Below, piece by piece: positions 1 through 5,280 of a stretch of 5,280 nt of DNA. The position numbers and the translations under genes were made by a program. The DNA is from Prevotellaceae bacterium (GTDB taxonomy: Bacteria > Bacteroidota > Bacteroidia > Bacteroidales > Bacteroidaceae), in the NCBI GenBank assembly GCA_031262265.1, contig JAISIB010000142.1:1-5280 (forward strand), given 5' to 3'. How positions within the stretch are numbered: position 1 is the first letter of the stretch; each line of letters opens with the position of its first letter. The notes under the pieces were generated by a model, which saw nothing but the letters and a program-made list of their open reading frames with translations, was not told the origin of the DNA and made no database searches.

Positions 1-777
1 CGGCGACTCGGGCGTACCGAATGCGTATTTGAGCGAAAGCCACGCAATGATAAATCCCAGCGTCAGGCTTCCGGTGTCGCCCATGAACAAATTGCGTCCC
101 TTTTTCTTGCCGCCAAATACGTTAAAGTAGAAAAACGGTATCAGCGTACCCACCGTCGTGAACGCAATCAGCGTGTACAGCCACATACCATACCGCATAA
201 ACGCACACCCCAACGCGATAAGCACCACCATGGATATACCTGATGCCAATCCGTCTATACCATCGACTAAATTGATAGTATTAACGACAAAAACGATAAT
301 AAGCATGGCAAACGGGATGCCTATCCACATAGGTAAAGCACCTATAAAAAGAAATCCGTCCAAACCTTCTACATACAAACCCGCTATGGGCAGCGACAAG
401 GAACAGAGAATCTGCGCGACGAACTTATATTTATAAGGTACGCCGACCAGATCGTCGGCTACGCCGGTCAGATAAAGCACGACTACGGCACAAATGGCCA
501 ACAAGAACTCCGCCGACAGGCCGATTTCAGGATATGGTTGTCCTATCAAAATGGATACCGCAATAATGAAAGAGACCGTGAATAAAATATTAGGGAAGAA
601 AGCCACGCCGCCCAGTCGCGGGATAGGTTTCACATGAATATCTCGACAAGAGTTAGGCAGCGAGACTAATTTTTTCCTTAACGCAATCATAAGAATGCGA
701 GGAAGTAGTAGAGAAGAGATGGCTACTGCAATGCAAAAAGCTGCAAAAATCAGTGCATAGAACGTTGGATTTTCCAT
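1..777 (-). CDS. Polyprenyl-phosphate N-acetylhexosamine-1-phosphate transferase, WecA/TagO/MraY superfamily (partial, N-terminal 259 aa)
   Basis: Members of this family are inner-membrane enzymes that move a sugar-1-phosphate from a UDP-sugar to undecaprenyl phosphate, the first lipid-linked step in making a surface glycan. The 259 visible residues are very hydrophobic, with about eight likely membrane segments (around 6-28, 58-79, 88-106, 117-134, 143-165, 177-196, 199-220 and 236-252). Family motifs appear in order: HVKPIPRLGG (48-57), GVADDLVG with the Asp pair 108-109, NTINLVDGIDGLASG (166-180, with Asp172 and Asp175), and FMGDTGS (231-237). The family is usually about 350 aa, so the last segments and the His-rich cytoplasmic loop lie beyond the left edge. 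The ATG at 777 fits the normal distance to the first motif. The motif set favours the WecA/TagO branch (UDP-GlcNAc-like donor) over true MraY, but the sugar cannot be read from this fragment. No neighbouring glycan gene is visible to help. Confidence 0.93.
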   Translation of the reverse strand, partial: MENPTFYALIFAAFCIAVAISSLLLPRILMIALRKKLVSLPNSCRDIHVKPIPRLGGVAFFPNILFTVSFIIAVSILIGQPYPEIGLSAEFLLAICAVVVLYLTGVADDLVGVPYKYKFVAQILCSLSLPIAGLYVEGLDGFLFIGALPMWIGIPFAMLIIVFVVNTINLVDGIDGLASGISMVVLIALGCAFMRYGMWLYTLIAFTTVGTLIPFFYFNVFGGKKKGRNLFMGDTGSLTLGFIIAWLSLKYAFGTPESP

Positions 778-786
778 ATTAAATCT

Positions 787-811
787 TATATATATATATA
801 TATATATATAT
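787..811. repeat. TA dinucleotide microsatellite, 12.5 units
   Basis: An uninterrupted run of 12 TA units plus one T. It lies between the candidate promoter and the start codon of the minus-strand glycan transferase gene, nine bases upstream of its ATG. If the promoter call at 833-840 is right, the repeat makes up about half of the 5' leader. The RNA would be a self-complementary UA run placed where the ribosome binds. Confidence 0.97.
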
Positions 812-832
812 GATATTCAATCTAAAGACTCG

Positions 833-840
833 CAAATATA
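833..840 (-). promoter_or_regulatory. Candidate Bacteroidota -7 promoter element for the glycan transferase gene
   Basis: On the minus strand this reads TATATTTG, an exact match to TAnnTTTG. It would start transcription near 826, giving a leader of about 50 bases. The matching -33 element is poor: a TTTG at 856-859 leaves only 15 bases of spacing instead of the usual 19-21. The surroundings are AT-rich, so a chance match is possible. Confidence 0.4.
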
Positions 841-894
841 ATTAATTTCAAAATACAAAGTAACTTTACCTACGAATATTTTTCTATTTCCCTA

Positions 895-957
895 TAAAAA
901 ACCGAGAATATCGTCCGTAGAACGACTTTTTTCAGTTCATTACTTCTATTTCTCGGT
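895..957 (-). terminator. Candidate branched intrinsic terminator downstream of guaA
   Basis: On the minus strand, ACCGAGAA (957-950) pairs perfectly with TTCTCGGT (908-901), followed directly by a run of T. The 41-base interval between the arms contains its own small hairpin, TCGT (925-922) with ACGA (914-911). A stem followed by a T-run suits termination of guaA transcripts, but the outer loop is much longer than in a standard terminator. It lies about 85 bases past the guaA stop codon. Confidence 0.35.
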
Positions 958-1016
958 ATGTGCGCAATTTTTCATACGCAGATAATTATTTTAGATAGGG
1001 AGATATAAAATTTTCT

Positions 1017-1034
1017 TCGTAAGATATTTTACGA
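1017..1034 (-). other. Small inverted repeat just after the guaA stop codon
   Basis: Perfect arms TCGTAA and TTACGA enclose six bases, beginning six bases past the guaA TGA. On the minus strand it is followed by AGAAAATTTT, not a clean T-run, so it is a weak terminator candidate. It might act as a 3'-end stabilising hairpin, or be chance in AT-rich DNA. Confidence 0.3.
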
Positions 1035-1040
1035 TCTCAG

Positions 1041-2561
1041 TCACTCCCATTCAATAGTGGCGGGCGGTTTGGAGCTAATATCGTACGTGACGCGATTGAC
1101 GCCTTTCACATTGTTGATAATCTCGTTGGAGATGCGCCCCAGAAACTCGTAAGGCAAATGTGCCCAGTCGGCCGTCATCGCATCCGTAGAGGTAACGGCG
1201 CGCAACGCAACGGCGCGCTCGTACGTACGCTCATCGCCCATGACTCCCACCGATTGTACGGGCAACAAGATTACTCCTGCTTGCCATACCTGATTGTACA
1301 ATTCGGCTTCTCGCAAACCTCGTATGAATATCTCATCGGCATCCTGCAAGATACGCACTTTTTCGGGTGTGACGTCCCCCAGAATCCGAACGGCCAAGCC
1401 CGGTCCGGGAAACGGATGCCGTGTAATAAGGTGCTCGGGCATTCCCAATTCGCGCCCCACGCGCCGCACCTCGTCTTTGAAAAGCAGGCGAAGCGGCTCA
1501 CAGAGTTTCAAATTCATCTTTTTAGGCAGCCCGCCTACGTTATGGTGGCTTTTTATGACCGTACCCGTAATAGAAAGCGACTCGATGCAATCCGGATAAA
1601 TCGTTCCCTGAGCCAGCCATTTTACGTTCTCTATCTTGTGCGCTTCCTCGTCAAAGACGTCGATGAAACCTTTGCCTATGATTTTTCGTTTTTGCTCGGG
1701 ATCGCTGACGCCCGCCAACTCGCTAAAAAACTTTTCCGAGGCGTCTACGCCGACAACATTCAGGCCTAAGCATTCATAATCAGCCAAAACGTTATGATAT
1801 TCGTTCTTCCGGAGCATCCCGTGATCGACAAAAATACACGTCAGGTTCGTTCCGATGGCACGGTGCAGCAAAGTTGCGGCCACGGACGAATCTACGCCGC
1901 CGCTTAATCCGAGTACCACTTTATCATTGCCGAGTTGCTCGCGCAGCTGAGCCACGGTGGTTTCTACAAACGAAGCCGCCGACCAATCTTGCCGGCAACC
2001 GCAAATGCCAACGGCAAAATTGCGCAGTATCTGCATGCCGTCTTCCGTATGAAACACTTCCGGATGAAACTGCACGCCCCATACCGGCTCGTTCTTCTTT
2101 TGATAGGCGGCAATCGCTATATGATCGGTCGAAGCGATCGTTTCATACGTGTCGGGGATAAAGGTAATTGTATCTCCGTGAGACATCCATACTTGCGTGT
2201 TCTCACGTACGCCAACCAACAAGGGATTTTCTCGATCGAAGTTCAAATGTGCGCGGCCGTATTCACGAGTAGCCGCCGGTTCCACCTTTCCGCCGTTTGA
2301 ATAGGCGATGAACTGTGCTCCGTAGCAAATGCCTAATACGGGGTAGTTACTCAGTCGGCTTAAATCAATCTTAAATGCGGCTTCGTCGTAAACCGAAAAA
2401 GGACTTCCCGACAAGATAACGCCTTTGATGGAAGGGTCTCCGTCTGCCGGGAACTTATGATAGGGAATAATCTCACAATAGATGTCTAATTCGCGAATAC
2501 GACGACCGATTAGTTGCGTCGTCTGCGAGCCAAAGTCAAGGATGATAATTTTTTCTTGCAT
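1041..2561 (-). CDS. guaA: GMP synthase (glutamine-hydrolysing), complete
   Basis: Converts XMP, ATP and glutamine to GMP in the cytoplasm, the last step of de novo guanine nucleotide synthesis. The 506-aa protein has both expected parts. The N-terminal class I glutamine amidotransferase has nucleophile Cys79 in GICYGAQ and His166/Glu168 in HPEVF. The ATP-pyrophosphatase domain has the P-loop LSGGVDSS at 219-226 and AQGTIYPD near 318-325. The C-terminal dimerisation domain includes HPFPGPGLAVRILGD (382-396) and ends in the conserved KPPATIEWE. The frame is open up to 2717, but the start is placed at 2561 because MQEKIIILDFGSQ is the normal GuaA N-terminus. The 52 extra codons resemble no GuaA sequence and run across a candidate promoter at 2592-2599. 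The length is normal for Bacteroidales. It is transcribed divergently from gapA. No frameshift or lost active-site residue was seen. Confidence 0.98.
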   Translation of the reverse strand: MQEKIIILDFGSQTTQLIGRRIRELDIYCEIIPYHKFPADGDPSIKGVILSGSPFSVYDEAAFKIDLSRLSNYPVLGICYGAQFIAYSNGGKVEPAATREYGRAHLNFDRENPLLVGVRENTQVWMSHGDTITFIPDTYETIASTDHIAIAAYQKKNEPVWGVQFHPEVFHTEDGMQILRNFAVGICGCRQDWSAASFVETTVAQLREQLGNDKVVLGLSGGVDSSVAATLLHRAIGTNLTCIFVDHGMLRKNEYHNVLADYECLGLNVVGVDASEKFFSELAGVSDPEQKRKIIGKGFIDVFDEEAHKIENVKWLAQGTIYPDCIESLSITGTVIKSHHNVGGLPKKMNLKLCEPLRLLFKDEVRRVGRELGMPEHLITRHPFPGPGLAVRILGDVTPEKVRILQDADEIFIRGLREAELYNQVWQAGVILLPVQSVGVMGDERTYERAVALRAVTSTDAMTADWAHLPYEFLGRISNEIINNVKGVNRVTYDISSKPPATIEWE

Positions 2562-2581
2562 AGCAACGGAAGTTTTTGCAT
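2510..2581 (-). other. Possible upstream ORF overlapping the guaA start (23 codons, different frame)
   Basis: On the minus strand an ATG at 2581, 20 bases before the guaA ATG, opens a 23-codon frame that stops with TAA at 2512-2510, about 50 bases inside guaA. The peptide is basic near its end (RRRR). Both ATGs share the context TATGCAA(A/G)AA. The ORF starts only a few bases after the likely transcription start. It matches no protein family I recognise, and translation is unproven. Confidence 0.2.
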
Positions 2582-2591
2582 ATTTTGACGG

Positions 2592-2599
2592 CAAAAGTA
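2592..2599 (-). promoter_or_regulatory. Candidate -7 promoter element for guaA
   Basis: On the minus strand this reads TACTTTTG, an exact TAnnTTTG match, 30 bases before the guaA ATG. Transcription would start near 2585 and give a short leader of about 24 bases. The best -33 candidate is a TTTTC stretch at 2626-2622, roughly 22 bases upstream, slightly farther than ideal and without the final G. It lies inside the 11-bp tandem repeat. Confidence 0.6.
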
Positions 2600-2615
2600 C
2601 GATATTATTTCTATT

Positions 2616-2637
2616 CTTCCTGAAAACTTCCTGAAAA
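2616..2637. repeat. Perfect 11-bp tandem repeat in the guaA/gapA divergent promoter region
   Basis: Two exact adjacent copies of CTTCCTGAAAA (2616-2626 and 2627-2637). The repeat overlaps the expected -33 region of the guaA promoter and ends about 13 bases before the gapA -33 region. An 11-bp period puts both copies on about the same face of the DNA helix, as in many operators. Assigning it as a protein-binding site is inference. Confidence 0.9.
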
Positions 2638-2649
2638 GACAGTCGATTA

Positions 2650-2681
2650 TTTATGAATATGCGAACAAAGTCGTACCTTTG
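2650..2681 (+). promoter_or_regulatory. Candidate gapA promoter (-33 and -7 elements)
   Basis: TACCTTTG at 2674-2681 matches TAnnTTTG exactly. A TTTA at 2650-2653, one base from the ideal TTTG, lies 20 bases upstream, the normal spacing. Transcription would start near 2688, giving a leader of about 45 bases before the gapA ATG. This is the best-formed promoter in the window, as expected for a highly expressed glycolytic gene. Confidence 0.7.
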
Positions 2682-2732
2682 CGCGTCTAAAAAATCAACA
2701 GAGCATTTATAAACCATTAAAGTTTAAGTGAA

Positions 2733-3743
2733 ATGATTAAAGTAGGTATTAACGGATTTGGACGCATCGGACGCTTCGTGTTCCGTGCCGCTCAAAAAAG
2801 AACCGACATAGAGATCGTCGGTATCAATGACTTGTGTCCGGTAGATTATTTAGCTTACATGCTGAAATATGATACGATGCACGGGCAATTTAATGGAACG
2901 ATAGATTACAATGTAGAGAACAGTACGCTGATCGTAAACGGGAAATCTATTCTTGTCACCGCAGAAAAAGACCCGAACAACTTGCCTTGGGGCAAAATCG
3001 GCGCGGAATACGTAGTAGAATCAACAGGATTGTTCCTTTCCAAAGACAAAGCGCAAGCACATATCAATGCCGGCGCAAAATACGTGATTATGTCGGCTCC
3101 GTCGAAAGACGATACGCCCATGTTCGTGTGCGGCGTAAATGAGAACTCATACGTGAAAGGCACACCATTCGTGTCGAACGCATCATGTACCACGAATGCG
3201 TTGGCACCGATTGCCAAAGTATTGAACGACAAGTTCGGTATTAAAGACGGCTTGATGACTACGGTACACTCTACAACGGCTACGCAAAAAACCGTTGACG
3301 GCCCGTCGATGAAAGACTGGCGTGGTGGACGTGCTGCTTCGGGCAACATTATTCCTTCTTCGACCGGCGCAGCGAAAGCCGTTGGTAAAGTAATCCCCGC
3401 ATTGAACGGTAAACTGACCGGCATGTCTATGCGTGTTCCGACTTTGGACGTTTCCGTTGTTGACTTGACGGTGAACTTGGAGAAGGAAGCTACTTACGAC
3501 GAAATCTGTGCCGCTATGAAAGCTGCGTCGGAAGGTGAATTGAAAGGCATTCTCGGTTACACCGAAGACGAAGTCGTTTCATCCGATTTCTTGGGTGATC
3601 CGCGTACATCCATTTTCGACAAAAAAGCCGGTATTGCATTGACTAAAACTTTCGTGAAGATCGTTGCATGGTACGACAATGAAATCGGTTACTCAACGAA
3701 AGTGCTCGATTTGATTGCTCATATGGCCAAAGTAAACGGATAA
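2733..3743 (+). CDS. gapA: Type I glyceraldehyde-3-phosphate dehydrogenase, complete
   Basis: Cytoplasmic homotetrameric glycolytic enzyme that oxidises glyceraldehyde-3-phosphate to 1,3-bisphosphoglycerate using NAD+ and phosphate. The 336-aa length is typical. The N-terminal Rossmann motif INGFGRIGR (residues 6-14) binds the dinucleotide. Asp33 in GINDL is the acidic residue that favours NAD+ over NADP+. The catalytic cysteine is Cys152 in SNASCTTN and its partner is His179 in TVHSTTATQ. The phosphate-site segment SSTGAAKAVGKV (209-220) and the C-terminal WYDNEIGYS (313-321) are intact. The ATG at 2733 begins the standard IKVGINGFG start. There is no clear Shine-Dalgarno sequence, and the leader is AT-rich. 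The gene has its own promoter and a strong terminator, so it is probably monocistronic. The intact NAD+-type active site supports a glycolytic or reversible role. Confidence 0.98.
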   Translation: MIKVGINGFGRIGRFVFRAAQKRTDIEIVGINDLCPVDYLAYMLKYDTMHGQFNGTIDYNVENSTLIVNGKSILVTAEKDPNNLPWGKIGAEYVVESTGLFLSKDKAQAHINAGAKYVIMSAPSKDDTPMFVCGVNENSYVKGTPFVSNASCTTNALAPIAKVLNDKFGIKDGLMTTVHSTTATQKTVDGPSMKDWRGGRAASGNIIPSSTGAAKAVGKVIPALNGKLTGMSMRVPTLDVSVVDLTVNLEKEATYDEICAAMKAASEGELKGILGYTEDEVVSSDFLGDPRTSIFDKKAGIALTKTFVKIVAWYDNEIGYSTKVLDLIAHMAKVNG

Positions 3744-3766
3744 CATATCCGCTCCATAGCTGTAAG

Positions 3767-3798
3767 AAAAAGCCGCCCCTTTCGGAGCGGCTTTTTTT
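3767..3798 (+). terminator. Intrinsic terminator of gapA
   Basis: AAAAAGCCGC (3767-3776) pairs with GCGGCTTTTT (3787-3796). The stem has a GC-rich core that can extend inward through CC:GG past a mismatch to a TTTC loop, and seven T follow. It lies 24 bases after the gapA stop. The A-run on the left means it could also stop minus-strand transcription. It separates gapA from dnaG. Confidence 0.93.
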
Positions 3799-3942
3799 AT
3801 GCTTAATTTCACCGATGTCACGGTCAAAAGAAAATAGGCCGCACGCTTCGTAAAATATCCTCGTATCTAAAAAATAGTTCTTACCTGCAAATGAAAATAA
3901 CAAAGCCGCTTATGAACGCCGATAAATTGGTATTTTTGCAGA
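3799..3942. other. gapA-dnaG intergenic spacer
   Basis: 144 bases between the gapA terminator and the dnaG start. Apart from the candidate -7 element at 3931-3938, no gene, RNA or clear repeat is visible. An open minus-strand frame crosses it but has no family features. Confidence 0.6.
3931..3938 (+). promoter_or_regulatory. Candidate -7 promoter element for dnaG
   Basis: TATTTTTG matches TAnnTTTG exactly and ends four bases before the dnaG ATG. No TTTG-like -33 element is present 19-21 bases upstream. If used, transcription would begin at or within a base or two of the start codon, leaving almost no leader. No better TAnnTTTG was found between the gapA terminator and this point. Confidence 0.45.
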
Positions 3943-5280
3943 ATGATTGATCAATTTACGATAGACCGTATCATGGATGCCGCACAAATCGTGGAAGTGG
4001 TATCCGACTTCGTGACGCTTAAAAAGCGAGGCGTCAACTATGTAGGACTGTGCCCGTTCCATAACGAGAAAACACCTTCTTTCAGCGTTTCCCCGTCAAA
4101 GAATCTCTGTAAATGCTTCAGTTGCGGCAAAGGCGGCAATCCGGTGCATTTTATCATGGAGCATGAGCAACTCTCCTATTATGAAGCACTGAAATATCTG
4201 GCAGCCAAATATCATATCGAAGTTAAAGAACGTGAGTTAAGTAGCGAGGAAAAGCAAGCGCACAGTCGCCGCGAGAGCATGTTTATAGTCAACGAATATG
4301 CACGCGACTATTTCCGCAACATTTTGCACCACCATCTTGACGGACGCGCCGTCGGTATGGGATATTTTCGGGCACGCGGTTTTCGCGACGACATCGTCGA
4401 ACGCTTTCAGCTCGGTTTCTGTCTCGAAGATCGACACGCGTTTGCCCAAGAAGCGACCCGTAAAGGATATAAAGCAGAGTTGTTGGTGGCAACGGGGTTA
4501 TGCTACGAAGACGAACGCCACGAGTTGCGCGATCGCTTTCATGGGCGCGTAATATTTCCCGTTCATTCGCTGTCGGGAAAAGTCGTCGCATTCGGCGGGC
4601 GCATTCTCTCCTCGGATAAGAAAACGGCTAAATACGTCAATTCGCCCGAATCGGAAATTTACAGCAAGAGCAACGAACTGTACGGCATCTACTTAGCTAA
4701 ACAAGCTATCGTCCGGCAAGACAAATGCTTCCTCGTCGAAGGATATACGGACGTGATCTCCATGCACCAAGCGGGCGTCGAAAACGTAGTGGCCTCATCG
4801 GGCACCGCGCTGACGCACGGACAAATACGTCTCATACACCGGTTCACTTCCAATCTGACGTTGCTGTACGATGGAGACATGGCCGGCATCAAAGCTTCTT
4901 TGCGCGGTATCAATCTCTTGTTAGAAGAAGGAATGAATATTAAGGTAGTATTGTTACCGGACGGCGAAGATCCGGATTCCTTTGCGCGCAAACATTCTTC
5001 CGATGAGTTCCAGAATTACATCGCCTCGCACGAAACAGACTTTATCCGCTTCAAGATCAATCTCCTGAACGAAGAAACAGAACGCGACCCCGTCAAACGC
5101 GCCGCGCTAATCAACGATGTAATTGAAAGTATCTCGCTCATTCCGGAGGTAGTCATGCGCGACGTATATATCCGCGAATCGGCGCAACAGTTGCGAATTG
5201 AAGAAAAGCTATTGGTACGCGAAGTCGCCAAACAGCGCAAAGCGCGCTACGACAAGGCGCAGGAGAAAAAACAAGTAGCC
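3943..5280 (+). CDS. dnaG: DNA primase DnaG (partial, N-terminal 446 aa)
   Basis: Synthesises the short RNA primers that start leading- and lagging-strand replication, working with the replicative helicase DnaB at the fork. An N-terminal CHC2-type zinc-binding domain has ligands Cys37, His40, Cys58 and Cys61 within CPFHNEKTPSF and CFSCGKGGN. The RNA polymerase core follows, including RFHGRVIFPV (198-207) and KYVNSPES (230-237). The TOPRIM catalytic subdomain has Glu266 in EGYTD and Asp310/Asp312 in YDGDMAG, nearly the same numbers as in E. coli primase. Residues 420-446 are charged and Lys/Arg/Gln-rich, probably the linker to the C-terminal helicase-binding domain, which lies past the right edge. 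Full-length homologues are roughly 600-700 aa. The ATG at 3943 gives the usual MIDQ-TIDRI start; the next in-frame ATG (3973, Met11) would cut into the conserved N-terminus. Confidence 0.97.
   Translation, partial: MIDQFTIDRIMDAAQIVEVVSDFVTLKKRGVNYVGLCPFHNEKTPSFSVSPSKNLCKCFSCGKGGNPVHFIMEHEQLSYYEALKYLAAKYHIEVKERELSSEEKQAHSRRESMFIVNEYARDYFRNILHHHLDGRAVGMGYFRARGFRDDIVERFQLGFCLEDRHAFAQEATRKGYKAELLVATGLCYEDERHELRDRFHGRVIFPVHSLSGKVVAFGGRILSSDKKTAKYVNSPESEIYSKSNELYGIYLAKQAIVRQDKCFLVEGYTDVISMHQAGVENVVASSGTALTHGQIRLIHRFTSNLTLLYDGDMAGIKASLRGINLLLEEGMNIKVVLLPDGEDPDSFARKHSSDEFQNYIASHETDFIRFKINLLNEETERDPVKRAALINDVIESISLIPEVVMRDVYIRESAQQLRIEEKLLVREVAKQRKARYDKAQEKKQVA

Noticed and set aside
158..436. 92-codon plus-strand open frame
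   Set aside because: It is antisense to the glycan transferase, whose NTINLVDGIDGLASG motif fixes the minus strand as coding. Its Ile/Pro/Thr-rich composition is the mirror of membrane-protein codons.
1158..1769. 203-codon plus-strand open frame opposite guaA
   Set aside because: It lies entirely within the conserved coding sequence of GuaA on the other strand and shows no domain, low-complexity pattern or family motif. It is a shadow frame.
2562..2717. N-terminal extension of guaA by 52 codons to an ATG at 2717
   Set aside because: The extra residues match no GuaA N-terminus, and the segment covers an exact guaA -7 element and the 11-bp tandem repeat. MQEKIIILDFGSQ at 2561 is the family's normal start.
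2906..3424. 172-codon minus-strand open frame opposite gapA
   Set aside because: It is antisense to the most conserved part of GAPDH, including the Cys152 region, and has no recognisable protein features.
3643..3903. 86-codon minus-strand open frame across the gapA end and spacer
   Set aside because: It runs through the gapA terminator hairpin and the end of gapA, with no promoter or family signature, so it is unlikely to be a gene.
1..5280. A multi-gene undescribed system
   Set aside because: All four genes are recognisable conserved families with intact motifs, each apparently transcribed separately. No unknown gene, phage or transposase, toxin-antitoxin pair, CRISPR repeat or conserved RNA element was found.

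Overview
The window looks like ordinary chromosomal housekeeping DNA from a member of the Bacteroidota, most likely the order Bacteroidales. Three things suggest this. The GuaA, GAPDH and DnaG proteins read like their Bacteroidales homologues. No start codon has a good Shine-Dalgarno sequence. Octamers of the form TAnnTTTG, the Bacteroidota -7 promoter element, lie upstream of all four genes. Genus was not determined.

Layout: (1) Bases 1-777, minus strand, hold the first 259 codons of a polyprenyl-phosphate N-acetylhexosamine-1-phosphate transferase (WecA/TagO/MraY superfamily), cut by the left edge. Nine bases upstream of its start codon is a 25-base TA dinucleotide repeat. (2) Bases 778-1040 are AT-rich and intergenic, with candidate transcription-stop structures for the next gene. 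(3) Bases 1041-2561, minus strand, hold a complete guaA (GMP synthetase, 506 aa). (4) Bases 2562-2732 are a divergent promoter region with a candidate -7 element on each strand and a perfect 11-bp tandem repeat over the upstream part of the guaA promoter. (5) Bases 2733-3743, plus strand, hold a complete gapA-type GAPDH (336 aa), followed by a strong intrinsic terminator at 3767-3798. (6) Bases 3943-5280, plus strand, hold the first 446 codons of dnaG (primase), cut by the right edge. Its candidate -7 element ends only four bases before the ATG.

The four genes serve different processes: envelope glycan initiation, guanine nucleotide synthesis, glycolysis and replication priming. They appear to be separate transcription units, not one operon or system. 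No mobile element, CRISPR array, RNA gene or defence-type cassette was seen, and no undescribed system can be supported here. The points worth a second look are regulatory: the TA repeat, the repeats around the guaA promoter, an overlapping out-of-frame upstream ORF at guaA, and a possibly leaderless dnaG message.
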